59,244 bases of DNA. Origin: JBMORL01 sp049322335 (GTDB taxonomy: Bacteria; Bacteroidota; Bacteroidia; Flavobacteriales_D; UBA2798). The stretch lies in NCBI GenBank assembly GCA_049322335.1, contig JBMORL010000112.1, positions 1-59,244 on the forward strand, in the 5' to 3' direction. Positions 15,391-25,019 of this stretch are shown here, piece by piece. A program made the translations under genes and the position numbers. Positions within the stretch are counted from its first letter, which is position 1. Each line of letters begins with the position of its first letter. The notes beneath the pieces are model-generated. The model was not told the origin of the DNA and did not search any database. It was given only the letters and a program-made list of their open reading frames with translations.

Positions 15391-16128
15391 TTATTTTTTT
15401 GAGGGTGCGCAGCAATCATAAACGCAGTCATTTTTTATATCAGGTATTTTGATCGTGAACTGATGATCTTTTAATTGAGGGCTCAGGAAAGGAATCCCCA
15501 GGTTAAGTCCCCTGAGAATGAGCAACAGGGCCATCACCGTTACAACAGCCGGGTATGTTTTTTTAAAAACCGAACGAAAACGAAGAGACGCAAGTCCACC
15601 CGCCCAGCTCACTATAAAAAGAGCGGGAATTGTACCAAGCCCGAAAAAAAACATGAATACAGCGGAATGGAACACATCACCCCAGGCCAGGGCACCGGCC
15701 AGGGCAACATAAACAAATCCGCAGGGAAGCAAACCATTGAGCAAACCGATAGTAAAAACAGAAAGTGAAGTGCGAACAGAGAATAATTTACCCATCTTTT
15801 TTTTCACCCACCGGATGAATGAAAGCTGTTGAACAAAACGGGTGAGCCTGTTTTCGGGAGCGATAAAAAATAAACCGGCCAGTAAAATCAATCCTGACAA
15901 AACAGAAACAACTCCCTGGTGAATACTGAAATTGATTACATACCCTGCTGCACCGGCAACAACACCCAACAGCGAATACGTCATTGCCCTCCCGGAATTA
16001 TACAATAATGCGTTCAGCCATTTTTTTCCTTTCACAACCGAAGGAATAGTAAGCGCAATGGGGCCGCACATTCCCACACAGTGAAAACTTCCGAAAAGTC
16101 CAAGTAAAAAAGCTGTCCACGTAAACAT
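15391..16128 (-). CDS. SafE/DsbD_2-type membrane protein of the cbb3 locus
   Basis: This 245-residue protein has about six transmembrane helices and matches the sulfite exporter TauE/SafE - DsbD_2 group often linked to cbb3 oxidase genes. It has paired motifs GSFHCVGMCGP at the start and NGLLPCGFVYVAL in the second half, each with a conserved Cys near Pro/Gly, suggesting metal or thiol transfer across the membrane. The C-terminal tail is Cys-rich (NDCVYDCCAPSKK), a possible copper site. The role in copper delivery or redox maturation of the oxidase is inferred. It follows ccoH by one base. Confidence 0.82.
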   Translation of the reverse strand: MFTWTAFLLGLFGSFHCVGMCGPIALTIPSVVKGKKWLNALLYNSGRAMTYSLLGVVAGAAGYVINFSIHQGVVSVLSGLILLAGLFFIAPENRLTRFVQQLSFIRWVKKKMGKLFSVRTSLSVFTIGLLNGLLPCGFVYVALAGALAWGDVFHSAVFMFFFGLGTIPALFIVSWAGGLASLRFRSVFKKTYPAVVTVMALLLILRGLNLGIPFLSPQLKDHQFTIKIPDIKNDCVYDCCAPSKK

Positions 16129-16129
16129 A

Positions 16130-16564
16130 TCAGATGTTTATGGTTTTTTCGTTGTAATAGTTAACGTCACCGGCCTTCCAGTCGATTTGTACATGATATA
16201 AACCAGGCGGAAGTTTTTCAATCGGGACGGTTTGTTTCATTCCTGTTCCGCAATTCACGGAAACTTCCATATCGTTTTTTTTATCAGAAGGAGAATAAAT
16301 ATGAATAGTTCCCGATATTTTCTCCTCATGAAATTCGGGAGGAAATCCGATTTCGATCCTGTGATTCTCCGCATCAACAGTAAGCGGATGAGCCAGGCTG
16401 TTACTCCGCTGAATTTTATCTATTTTTTCCTGGTGCTTTAGTTCCTGTTCATAATAATTATCTGTTACCAGCTCTACTTTGTGTCCTGACGCCAAAAATA
16501 CAAGCGAAAGAATCATCACTACAAATCCGCTGTAAAGCACTGCTATTTTTGTTCCCCAGTTCAT
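16130..16564 (-). CDS. ccoH: cbb3 oxidase assembly protein FixH/CcoH
   Basis: This 144-residue protein has one N-terminal membrane helix (KIAVLYSGFVVMILSLVFLAS) and a periplasmic beta-domain ending GLYHVQIDWKAGDVNYYNEK, characteristic of FixH. CcoH associates with the cbb3 oxidase during assembly. It starts with ATG one base after the ccoG stop and lies in the usual G-H order. Confidence 0.9.
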   Translation of the reverse strand: MNWGTKIAVLYSGFVVMILSLVFLASGHKVELVTDNYYEQELKHQEKIDKIQRSNSLAHPLTVDAENHRIEIGFPPEFHEEKISGTIHIYSPSDKKNDMEVSVNCGTGMKQTVPIEKLPPGLYHVQIDWKAGDVNYYNEKTINI

Positions 16565-16565
16565 A

Positions 16566-17978
16566 TTAGTTTATTTTAACAGGGCCCAGAAATGAAGCGG
16601 AAACAGTTTCCAGTTTTTCATCACCGTTATACACCCCGATGGTTATTTTTGTTTTTCTTTTATTGATTTCTTTTTTCGGCAGGTATACAAAAAATTCACT
16701 TTCCCCTTTTGAGCTTCCTTTCACTAAAGGGTTTTTTCCTACCATCACTATCTTTCCATTTTCAGGAGACTCCAGTTTAAGCGTAACGGGGATATCTTCA
16801 AATGTTTTATTGATGATTTTAAGATTATACAAATTGCTGATGGTTCCATCATCGTGCTTCTGATACAGCATTCCGGGAGTACGCAACACGGTAGTTTCTA
16901 TATCCGAGCGGCTGAGCAGCAGCCAGGCTACAAATCCCATCAATGCAAATAACACCATCGTATAAGCTTTGGCTTTGCGGGTAAGTTTGAATGGTTTTTT
17001 ATTTTTAATTTCATTTTCAGAAGCATAACGGATAAGGCCTTTGGGCAGCCCAACGTTTTCCATCATAAAATTACAGGCGTCAATACAGGCTGTGCAATTC
17101 ACACATTCCAGCTGCGTGCCGTTGCGGATATCAATTCCTGTGGGGCAAACTTTTACACACTGCAAACAATCGATGCAATCTCCATGAGTTCGTTTTTCAT
17201 TTTTCTTAAAATGTGTGCGTGGCTCTCCTCTCACTGTATCGTATGCCACCACGATAGAATCTTTATCCAGCAACACGCCCTGTAACCTTCCATAGGGGCA
17301 AACAATGATACAGGCTTGTTCGCGGAACCAGCTGTAGATGAAAAAAAATACGAGCGTAAATACAATTATCGAAATAAACCCGGCCACGTGTTGTGATAGC
17401 GGTTCGGACATGATACGGAAAAGAGCGTCAGTGCCAATAATATAGGCTAAAAAAGTATTGGCAATGATAAATGAGAGTATAAAAAATGATGAGTGCTTAA
17501 GACTTTTGATAAAAATTTTATGGCTGTTCCAGGGTTCTTTATTCAGTGCTTTTTGCCTGGTATCATCACCTTCGATTGCATACTCCAGTTTTCTAAAGAT
17601 CATTTCCATAAAAATGGTTTGCGGGCACACCCATCCGCAGAAAATTCTTCCGTATACTACTGTAAACAGAATAATAAAAACGGCAATGGTAATCATCAGC
17701 ATACCGAAAAAGAAAAAATCGTGTGGCCAGAATACAGCCCCGAATAAAATAAATTGTCCTTCGGGAATATTGAGCAGGAAAAAAGGGTGGCCGTTTACAC
17801 GAATAAAAGGAAGAGTAAAAAACAGGGCAATATAAATAAGGCTTACCAGTGTGCGCCAGGTATACAGATCTCCCTTAGGTTTTTTGGGATAAATCCAGTT
17901 TCTTTTACCTTCTTTGGTGATCGTGTTTACCTGGTCGCGAAAAGAAGCATCGGTGGTGGGTATGCTTTCTGTTTTCAT
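16566..17978 (-). CDS. ccoG: cbb3 oxidase accessory ferredoxin CcoG (FixG/RdxA)
   Basis: This 470-residue membrane iron-sulfur protein has five or so helices, the motifs FCGWVCPQT and IIVCPYGRLQG, and a double ferredoxin cluster region CIDCLQCVKVCPTGID ... CVNCTACIDAC near 270-310. A C-terminal Ig-like FixG_C domain lies in the periplasm. CcoG reduces copper for insertion into the binuclear centre of cbb3 oxidases. It lies between ccoP and ccoH with 1-2 base gaps. Confidence 0.95.
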   Translation of the reverse strand: MKTESIPTTDASFRDQVNTITKEGKRNWIYPKKPKGDLYTWRTLVSLIYIALFFTLPFIRVNGHPFFLLNIPEGQFILFGAVFWPHDFFFFGMLMITIAVFIILFTVVYGRIFCGWVCPQTIFMEMIFRKLEYAIEGDDTRQKALNKEPWNSHKIFIKSLKHSSFFILSFIIANTFLAYIIGTDALFRIMSEPLSQHVAGFISIIVFTLVFFFIYSWFREQACIIVCPYGRLQGVLLDKDSIVVAYDTVRGEPRTHFKKNEKRTHGDCIDCLQCVKVCPTGIDIRNGTQLECVNCTACIDACNFMMENVGLPKGLIRYASENEIKNKKPFKLTRKAKAYTMVLFALMGFVAWLLLSRSDIETTVLRTPGMLYQKHDDGTISNLYNLKIINKTFEDIPVTLKLESPENGKIVMVGKNPLVKGSSKGESEFFVYLPKKEINKRKTKITIGVYNGDEKLETVSASFLGPVKIN

Positions 17979-17980
17979 TT

Positions 17981-19156
17981 TTATTTTATTGTATCGGCTT
18001 CTCTTATCAGTGTGTCAACAGGATTTTGCAACGTATCGGAAATATTTTCTTCGGGAATATATAATTCACCCTGTGGTGCTTTAGCTCCAGAAGGGTTAGT
18101 TCCTCTTAATGAAAGAATATAACTGGTTACCTGGTGAATTTTTTTCGGATTCAATTCCTGTTGCCATGATTTCATTCCTTTTTCAGGCCATCCATACTTC
18201 ACTGATTTGAAAACGTCTTTTACACTGCCACCATGTATCCAGTAATCATCGGTAAGGTTCGGCCCTATTCCTCCTTCACCCGAATTTCCATGACAGGCTA
18301 CACAGAATTCCGTATAAATATTTTTTCCTTCATTCAGTGAAGTTTCGTCTGTTAACATCGTAACAGAATTTTCATCCACGTTATTGGCTGCCCGTTTATT
18401 GTATTCTTCTACCTGTCTTTGTCCTTCTGCCATTTCATTTTCATATTCCTGCAATTGTAATGATCCCGTTTTCAGCAGATGGTAATGGATAAGATAAATC
18501 AGTCCCCATATACAGGTAGCATAAAACATATACTTCCACCAGGGCGGAAGGCTGTTATCGAGTTCACGGATTCCATCATAATTATGGTCAAGTAAAATAT
18601 CTTTTTCTTTTTCCAGAGAAACAGAAGCATTAAATTTATCCATCAGTGTTTTTTTCTCTGACACCACACCAGCCGGTTTACTGCGATATTCCCAAAGGAG
18701 GACACGTATCTGGTTAAGGAAGAATAATGCAACTGCTGTTTCAAAAATAAGAAAGGCTACCAGCGAATAAAAAATCACAGGGTCAATTCCATCTACGCTC
18801 CAGTCGGATCCCGTTACTCCGCTTTCTGCAGGCACTGAAAGAGCATGAACATTAGCAGAAAGAAAAAGTAAAACAATAATTCCTGCTGCTTTTCCCCCGT
18901 TGTTGGATTTTATTTTTTCTTTTTCATTTTTAAAGTGCATGATGGATTTAAGCATAGCCACCAGGACAAGAATAAGAATGAGCAGGAAAATAGCGGCCAC
19001 CAACAATGAAATAAAAAGTGATTTGGAATACATGGATGAATGAAAATCATCCGGCCCGGGAGTTTCTTCTGCAAAAGCGCTGGCAGTGATCAAAAGAAAC
19101 ACAACCTGTAAAAGAAGGTGGCGCCATTTTACCCTGCCTGATTCAATTGCTCTCAT
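17981..19156 (-). CDS. ccoP: cbb3 cytochrome c oxidase subunit III (CcoP), one visible haem c site
   Basis: CcoP carries electrons to the oxidase core. From ATG 19154-19156 (14-base overlap with ccoQ) the protein has a signal-like N-terminus ending ASAFAEETPG, a membrane helix, then two or three further helices before the CcoP N-terminal domain segment WWKYMFYATCIWG. One c-type haem site is seen, CVACHGNSGEGG, with a likely Met ligand downstream (GMKSW). Classical proteobacterial CcoP has two haem sites; only one is here. The extra N-terminal membrane part is longer than in proteobacterial CcoP. Confidence 0.9.
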   Translation of the reverse strand: MRAIESGRVKWRHLLLQVVFLLITASAFAEETPGPDDFHSSMYSKSLFISLLVAAIFLLILILVLVAMLKSIMHFKNEKEKIKSNNGGKAAGIIVLLFLSANVHALSVPAESGVTGSDWSVDGIDPVIFYSLVAFLIFETAVALFFLNQIRVLLWEYRSKPAGVVSEKKTLMDKFNASVSLEKEKDILLDHNYDGIRELDNSLPPWWKYMFYATCIWGLIYLIHYHLLKTGSLQLQEYENEMAEGQRQVEEYNKRAANNVDENSVTMLTDETSLNEGKNIYTEFCVACHGNSGEGGIGPNLTDDYWIHGGSVKDVFKSVKYGWPEKGMKSWQQELNPKKIHQVTSYILSLRGTNPSGAKAPQGELYIPEENISDTLQNPVDTLIREADTIK

Positions 19157-19334
19157 GGTTATTGTTTTTAGGTTCGTTTTCAAGCGGAATGCGGCTGAGT
19201 TCATCCATAGTTTTTTTATCGCTCTTCACCACATAAATACCCAAGAGGATAAAAAAAGTGAAAAAGATGAGAAATGAAATCAGCGGATAAATTCCGATGC
19301 CGCTGATGGATTCGAGGTAATTGATGAATTTCAT
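19143..19334 (-). CDS. ccoQ: CcoQ-like small cbb3 oxidase subunit
   Basis: This 63-residue protein has one transmembrane helix (YPLISFLIFFTFFILLGIYVV) followed by a charged cytoplasmic tail. The position between ccoNO and ccoP and the topology fit CcoQ, which stabilises the complex. The start overlaps the ccoNO stop by 4 bases (ATGA), and ccoP starts inside its 3' end. Confidence 0.85.
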   Translation of the reverse strand: MKFINYLESISGIGIYPLISFLIFFTFFILLGIYVVKSDKKTMDELSRIPLENEPKNNNHESN

Positions 19335-21484
19335 TTTTCCTCCCCGTTGTTTTTGGAACCGGTTATTGAATGAATCTTAATATCTTTTCCGAGTCGCTGC
19401 AGGTAGGCGATCAGGGCAATGATCTCTTTACCGGGATCGGCACCTGCATCTTCCAGTTCGGTATTTATTCTTTTGGCCACACTATCGGCCTGCGCCCTTA
19501 AGTCGTTATTGGCCGTTGCGTCATATCCTTCGGAATAAGGAACGCCAAGAGTTTGCATCGCTCTTATTTTGGCAGGAGTGGAAGAAGTATCAATATCTTT
19601 TTCAAACAACCAGGGATAAGGCGGCATAATGGATCCATTGGAGGTAAGTGTAGGATCGTACATGTGATTGTAATGCCACGAATCGAGGTATTTTCCTCCT
19701 ACCCGATGCAAATCAGGCCCCGTTCGTTTTGATCCCCACTGAAAAGGATGATCATAAACAAATTCTCCTGCTTTCGAATATTCACCATACCGTGCCGTTT
19801 CTGAACGGAAAGGCCGCACCATCTGCGAGTGACACACATAACAACCTTCACGAATGTAAATGTCGCGGCCCTGCAACTCCAGTGGTGTATAAGGCTGCAC
19901 ACTGGAAATAGTGGGAATATTTGATTTTACCAGGAATGTTGGAATAAGTTCCACCAATCCACCGATGAGAATAAGTATCAGGCTCAGCACCATCAGTTGC
20001 ACCGGTTTTCTTTCTATCCACCTGTGCCAGTGTTCGCCTTTGTGTTTTTGATAAGTGGATTCAAGTGCGGGGGCAGAAGTTTCTTCATTTTCCAGCAGGT
20101 TTCCTGATTTTACTGTTTTCACCAGGTTATATATCATAACCAGCGCTCCCAGCACGTATAACGTTCCGCCTACTGCCCTCATCTTATACATAGGCATAAT
20201 CTGGTTGACCGTTTCCATAAAGTTTCCGTAGCGCAGTGTTCCGTCAGGATTAAACTCATCCCACATAGCCGCCTGTGCAAATCCTGCCCAATACATGGGT
20301 ATAGCATAGAATAATATCCCGAGCGTTCCGAGCCAGAAATGCCAGTTGGCCAGTTTTACAGAATAGAGTTGGGTTTGAAAAATTCTTGGCAACAACCAAT
20401 ACAATACTCCGAAAGTGAGGAAACCGTTCCATCCCAGCGCGCCTACGTGAACGTGTGCGATAGTCCAGTCAGTGAAATGGCTGATGGCATTTACATTTTT
20501 AAGTGAAAGCATCGGGCCTTCGAAAGTAGCCATACCATAAGCGGTGATGGCAACAACAAAAAATTTAAGTACTACATCATCGCGTACTTTATCCCATGCA
20601 CCGCGCAGTGTAAGCAATCCATTGATCATTCCTCCCCACGATGGAGCAATAAGCATTATAGAAAAAACTACTCCGAGCGATTGTGCCCAATCGGGAAGCG
20701 AAGTATACAACAGGTGATGGGGCCCCGCCCAGATATAAATAAAAATGAGTGCCCAAAAGTGAATGATGGATAGGCGATAAGAATATACCGGCCTGCCCGC
20801 TGCTTTAGGAACAAAATAATACATTAGTCCGAGGTAAGGTGTGGTTAAGAAAAAAGCAACTGCATTGTGTCCGTACCACCATTGCACCAATGCATCCTGT
20901 ACACCGGCATACCACGAGTAACTTTTGGTTAAACTAACAGGAATTTCTATTGAATTTACAATATGAAGAACCGCCACGGTTACCAGTGTAGCGATATAAA
21001 ACCAGATGGCCACATATAAATGACGTTCTCTTCTTTTAATGATGGTGCCGAATAAATTCCATCCAAACACTACCCAGCAAAGAGTGATAGCGATGTCCAG
21101 CGGCCATTCCAGTTCAGCATATTCTTTTCCGGTAGTGTAACCTAAAACGAGTGATAGAGCTGCGAAAACGATAATGAGCTGCCAAAGCCAGAAGTGGAGA
21201 TTACTTAAGAAATCGGAGAACATTCTTGCTTTACACAATCGTTGCAACGAATAATATACTCCCATAAAAATTCCGTTTCCCACAAAAGCAAAAATTACTG
21301 CATTGGTATGAACAGGACGTACACGCCCGAAAGAAGTGTATTCGCTGGCAAAATTGAGTGATGGATAAATAAGCTGAAGGGCAGCCAGCAAACCAGCCAG
21401 CATTCCGATAACACCCCAAAAGGCAGTGGCATAGGCAAATTTCTTTACCGTTTTGTTGTCGTAATAAAAGGTTTGCGCTTGCAT
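19331..21484 (-). CDS. ccoNO: Fused cbb3 oxidase subunits I and II (CcoN-CcoO)
   Basis: About 717 residues (MQAQTF start) carry the catalytic haem-copper subunit fused to the monohaem cytochrome subunit. CcoN has twelve or more helices and the metal ligands: His in RPVHTNAV, His-Tyr region WWYGHNAVAFFLTTPYLG, WAGPHHLLYT for CuB and AHVHVGALGWNG for the haems. The CcoO part starts near residue 490 (KPVQLMVLSL helix), with haem site CYVCHSQMVRPF and Met ligand IMPPYPWLF. The fusion is common in Bacteroidota. ATG 21482-21484 sits one base after the ccoS stop; an in-frame ATG at 21499 is an alternative. Confidence 0.95.
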   Translation of the reverse strand: MQAQTFYYDNKTVKKFAYATAFWGVIGMLAGLLAALQLIYPSLNFASEYTSFGRVRPVHTNAVIFAFVGNGIFMGVYYSLQRLCKARMFSDFLSNLHFWLWQLIIVFAALSLVLGYTTGKEYAELEWPLDIAITLCWVVFGWNLFGTIIKRRERHLYVAIWFYIATLVTVAVLHIVNSIEIPVSLTKSYSWYAGVQDALVQWWYGHNAVAFFLTTPYLGLMYYFVPKAAGRPVYSYRLSIIHFWALIFIYIWAGPHHLLYTSLPDWAQSLGVVFSIMLIAPSWGGMINGLLTLRGAWDKVRDDVVLKFFVVAITAYGMATFEGPMLSLKNVNAISHFTDWTIAHVHVGALGWNGFLTFGVLYWLLPRIFQTQLYSVKLANWHFWLGTLGILFYAIPMYWAGFAQAAMWDEFNPDGTLRYGNFMETVNQIMPMYKMRAVGGTLYVLGALVMIYNLVKTVKSGNLLENEETSAPALESTYQKHKGEHWHRWIERKPVQLMVLSLILILIGGLVELIPTFLVKSNIPTISSVQPYTPLELQGRDIYIREGCYVCHSQMVRPFRSETARYGEYSKAGEFVYDHPFQWGSKRTGPDLHRVGGKYLDSWHYNHMYDPTLTSNGSIMPPYPWLFEKDIDTSSTPAKIRAMQTLGVPYSEGYDATANNDLRAQADSVAKRINTELEDAGADPGKEIIALIAYLQRLGKDIKIHSITGSKNNGEEK

Positions 21485-21485
21485 A

Positions 21486-21692
21486 TTAATTTTTTGCATT
21501 TAAGTTTTCGGTGGAATTATTTTTTTCAGGCTGATCATCCATCAGGATTCTGACAGAAGGAGAAAGATCATCATCAAATTGTCCGCTGCGGCTGGCCCAG
21601 AAAAATGCGGCCAGAAATCCGATAGCCACCAGCAGGCTAATTATTATCAATATCAGCAATACACTCACGTCACTTATTCTTATTCGCTTCAA
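21486..21692 (-). CDS. ccoS: cbb3 oxidase assembly protein CcoS
   Basis: This 68-residue protein has one transmembrane helix (LLILIIISLLVAIGFLAAFFW) followed by the CcoS signature WASRSGQFDD and a conserved PSVRILMDD. CcoS is needed for cofactor insertion into cbb3 oxidases. It lies between ccoI and ccoNO, the expected place. Confidence 0.92.
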   Translation of the reverse strand: MKRIRISDVSVLLILIIISLLVAIGFLAAFFWASRSGQFDDDLSPSVRILMDDQPEKNNSTENLNAKN

Positions 21693-21752
21693 ATGTAGAC
21701 GGCAGGCATTTTTTGCTGCATGACGGGTGTCAACATATAAAACTGATAGTAG

Positions 21753-24173
21753 TCAGTTTTTGTTTTTAAGTATTGATTTTGAGAGGAAATACACCGAAAG
21801 AGTGGTAAACAGAATGATAGATACAGAACTGGCCGGCATCAACACCGCAGCTACTAACGGAGAAAGAGTTCCCGTAACGGCAAAATATATTCCGATCACA
21901 TTATAGATAAATGAAATGATGAAGCTGGCTTTTACCACATTTACAGCAGCACGTGAAAAACGGAAAAACCGGGACAACTGCGAAAAATGTGAAGCAGAAA
22001 GGATCACGTCACAGGCAGGTGAAAAATTATTTGCATCTTCTGATACAGAAATTCCGGCATTCGCCTGCCTCAGGGCACCTACATCATTAAGGCCATCGCC
22101 TATCATAATTACTTTTTTTCCTTTTTCCTGCAGTTTTTTTACATATTCCAGTTTTTCATCGGGCGACATATTAAACTGCATGGGTACATCCTGCCCCAGT
22201 AACTGCTCAAGATTATCTTTTTCTGCTTCTGAATCTCCCGAAAGAAGATGAAGTGAATATCGTTTTTTAAGTTCGACTGCCAGTGGTTTTGTTCCCGGCC
22301 TGTAGCTGGATGAAACGGAAAAATATCCCTTATAAATGTTATTAACCGAAACATGCACTCCCGAAGAACTGAAACCATTGCCTGTTACCGCCAGGTGAAG
22401 AAAACGTGCGCTTCCTGCTTTTACAAAATCCTTTCCGAAAAAAGCAGAAATCCCCTTTCCGGGTTTTTCAGTATAACTCTCAGCCGGAAAAGCATCCTTT
22501 TCTCCTATATAACGGTAAACGGATTTGCTTAAAGGATGGGATGAGTTTTTTACAAGTGATGAGATGAGCAGCAATTCGTGTGAAGTAAGAACGCTTCCGT
22601 TCCATCTCACTTCATTTTTTCCGGTACTGGTAAGCGTTCCCGTTTTATCAAACAACACCGTGTCTGCCCTGCTGATCTGTTCGAGCACCTGGGTGGATTT
22701 AAGATAAAACCTGTTTCTTCCCAAAACCACCATAGCATTTCCCATTGTAAACGGAGTGGACAATGCCAGCGCACATGGACAGGTGATGATCAGTACAGCA
22801 GTAAAAACAAAAACTGAAAGAGAAGAGTCAACAAAAAACCAGTAAACAGCCCCGGCAACAGCAATAGTAAGGATGGCCAGCGTAAACCATAAACTGATTT
22901 TGTTGGACAATGTATCAAGAAATATGTTTTTCTCCTTTTCCCTGATCATATCATTATCCCAAAGTGCATTGAGATAGGATTGCTCTGCTTTTTGTGTCAC
23001 TTCAATACGTGCTGATCCGCTGACGAGTTTTCCTCCGGCAAATACTTTTTCTCCTTTCATTTTTCTCACCGGTTTCGATTCGCCTGTTACAAAGCTGTAG
23101 TCGAAAAAACCTTTTTCATCTTTCATTATTCCGTCAGCCGGTATGATTTCGTTGTTTCGCATACAGATAACCTGTGAGGGAACAATTTCGTTTACTGCTA
23201 CATTTTTTTCTTTCCCGTTTTCCAATACGGTTACCGCCACGGGAAACCACGAACGATGATCACGCTCGAATGATATCCGCGACCATGTCATATTTTGCAG
23301 CGTACGTCCAATAAGCATAAGAAAAACCAGGCTGGCCAGCGTGTCCATATAACCCGCTCCCTGTGATGAAAAAATAAGATAAGTGCTTTGAAAAAACATA
23401 ACAAGTATTCCCAATGCAATAGGAAAATCCATATTTATTTTTTTGTTTTTAATGCCGTTCCATGCTGATACAAAAAATTCGGAAGCCGAAAAAAACATGA
23501 CAGGAAGAATAAGAATAAAACTGAGATAAGAAAAATAGTGACGGAATAAGTCATCTTCGCTTGTTTCAATTCCCAGGTATTCAGGAAAACTGAGTAACAT
23601 TATATTACCGAAACAAAAAAATGCCACTCCCAGCTTCATCAGGTATTTTTTGGAAAAATACACCGGTTTTTTTTCCTTTTCTGACCGGATGTCCCTGTGA
23701 AGGTCGGGGGTATAGCCTGTTTTTTGCAATAACAACACTACTTCACTTAACCTGATTCCACCGGGATTAAAAAGCAGATATACTTCCTGCTCCCTGAACT
23801 TTACCCGTGCAGATAAAATATTTTTATTGAGTTTTGGCAATTGTTCAATCAGCCAGATGCAGGAACTACAGTGAATAGCAGGAATAATAAATTTTACCTG
23901 TTGCCGGTTTTCACTTTCAAACAAAGTAAATTTATCGCTAAACTCTTTTTCATCAAGCCATGTAAATGCGGATGAGGAATTTTCTTTCTGGCTGACACCC
24001 GGATTTTTATTCAGGGAATAATAACCGCACAAACCGTTTTCATCCAGGATATCGTAAACTGATTTGCATCCTGTACAACAAAAAGATTTTTCTTCCGAAA
24101 AAATAATTTCATCTTCACAATCATTCCCGCAGTGAAAGCAAACAAGTACGGGCTCTTTTATTTCAGCATACAT
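21753..24173 (-). CDS. ccoI: Copper-translocating P-type ATPase CcoI (FixI)
   Basis: This 806-residue P1B ATPase exports copper for cbb3 assembly. It has an N-terminal treble-clef-like metal-binding segment (CFHCGNDC ... CCTGCKSVYDIL, residues 10-45), an HMA-like domain with CSSC near 103, membrane metal site CPCALALSTP, phosphorylation motif DKTGTLT, and hinge GDGLNDVGAL. The N-terminal zinc-finger-like part and CcoI context distinguish it from CopA. It starts directly after doxX (1-base gap), which links the cbb3 genes to the upstream usp/doxX group. Confidence 0.95.
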   Translation of the reverse strand: MYAEIKEPVLVCFHCGNDCEDEIIFSEEKSFCCTGCKSVYDILDENGLCGYYSLNKNPGVSQKENSSSAFTWLDEKEFSDKFTLFESENRQQVKFIIPAIHCSSCIWLIEQLPKLNKNILSARVKFREQEVYLLFNPGGIRLSEVVLLLQKTGYTPDLHRDIRSEKEKKPVYFSKKYLMKLGVAFFCFGNIMLLSFPEYLGIETSEDDLFRHYFSYLSFILILPVMFFSASEFFVSAWNGIKNKKINMDFPIALGILVMFFQSTYLIFSSQGAGYMDTLASLVFLMLIGRTLQNMTWSRISFERDHRSWFPVAVTVLENGKEKNVAVNEIVPSQVICMRNNEIIPADGIMKDEKGFFDYSFVTGESKPVRKMKGEKVFAGGKLVSGSARIEVTQKAEQSYLNALWDNDMIREKEKNIFLDTLSNKISLWFTLAILTIAVAGAVYWFFVDSSLSVFVFTAVLIITCPCALALSTPFTMGNAMVVLGRNRFYLKSTQVLEQISRADTVLFDKTGTLTSTGKNEVRWNGSVLTSHELLLISSLVKNSSHPLSKSVYRYIGEKDAFPAESYTEKPGKGISAFFGKDFVKAGSARFLHLAVTGNGFSSSGVHVSVNNIYKGYFSVSSSYRPGTKPLAVELKKRYSLHLLSGDSEAEKDNLEQLLGQDVPMQFNMSPDEKLEYVKKLQEKGKKVIMIGDGLNDVGALRQANAGISVSEDANNFSPACDVILSASHFSQLSRFFRFSRAAVNVVKASFIISFIYNVIGIYFAVTGTLSPLVAAVLMPASSVSIILFTTLSVYFLSKSILKNKN

Positions 24174-24174
24174 A

Positions 24175-24600
24175 TCAGCCGAAAATCAGGAAGTCAAACG
24201 AAAACAGGTTCCATTCTTTTGGAAGCAACAATAAAAGCACAAGAATAAAAAAACGGGGATAAACGTATTTCATATCCCACACAGGATTCATCAGCCCCAT
24301 CGCAAGAGCCACCAGCAACAGATCACCCGCAAGAAAAACAAGTGAGATATCGGTAAACAACCCGAAAAGCAGGAAAATTCCTCCGAAAAACTCAATGTAA
24401 CAACTATAAACAGAAGTAAAAAGGTAGGCCCACCCAGGAAGAAATTTTATTTTTATTTCCTGCTGAAATATTTTTGCTGTTTCGGTTACACCAATATTTA
24501 CCAGCTTGTCGTAACCCTGCATCACAAACAAAATGCCCAGCATCAGGCGCATCACCAACATCGCTGTTTCTTCACGGTATTCTGATAAATGACTGATCAT
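24175..24600 (-). CDS. DoxX-family membrane protein
   Basis: This 141-residue protein has four transmembrane helices and the DoxX pattern: RLMLGILFVMQGYDKL near the start, FFGGIFLLFGLFTDISL in the middle and GLMNPVWDMKYVYPRFFILV later. DoxX-like proteins are linked to quinone or redox processes; the role here is not defined. It overlaps the preceding gene by 4 bases and adjoins ccoI, so it is part of the respiratory operon. Confidence 0.85.
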   Translation of the reverse strand: MISHLSEYREETAMLVMRLMLGILFVMQGYDKLVNIGVTETAKIFQQEIKIKFLPGWAYLFTSVYSCYIEFFGGIFLLFGLFTDISLVFLAGDLLLVALAMGLMNPVWDMKYVYPRFFILVLLLLLPKEWNLFSFDFLIFG

Positions 24601-25007
24601 ACCTGCTCGTGATAATCTTCCGGTTCAATTTTATCTGTTTCTTCACTCATCATTTCGCTGAGTTTTTCAACTTCTGCCAACGTCATATTATCAGTAGCGG
24701 TAGTTTGCAGCCAGAGATTCCCTGATTTTCGGTAAACCTGTATGAAAACATCCAGTTTTTCATGAAAGGATTTTTCCAGGTCTTTTACTTTGGTTTCGGG
24801 AGTAACGGCCAAACAAACATTCTTAAGCTGATGATTCAGGTCGCCAAACGTAAGTTCTTTTTCTTCTATGCGTTTTCCTTCCATTGCTTTTCCCGTGATG
24901 TAGTTTACCGCGGTTTCAAAATACCGGATGGTGAGCAGCGGAAATTTTTTATTTAATAATTGCTGCACCTCTGTCAGTTTTACTTCGGGTGTGATAATGA
25001 TATTCAT
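24597..25007 (-). CDS. Unknown soluble protein of the usp-doxX-cco operon
   Basis: This 136-residue mixed alpha/beta protein has no membrane segment and no Cys pair. It starts MNIIITPEVKLTEVQQLLNKKFP and has a repeated-looking shape of strand-helix units, with an acidic C-terminus (MSEETDKIEPEDYHEQV). I do not recognise a family. Its placement between a universal stress protein and DoxX suggests a role in the low-oxygen or stress response, which is inference. Confidence 0.6.
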   Translation of the reverse strand: MNIIITPEVKLTEVQQLLNKKFPLLTIRYFETAVNYITGKAMEGKRIEEKELTFGDLNHQLKNVCLAVTPETKVKDLEKSFHEKLDVFIQVYRKSGNLWLQTTATDNMTLAEVEKLSEMMSEETDKIEPEDYHEQV

Positions 25008-25019
25008 GGCATTTGTGTA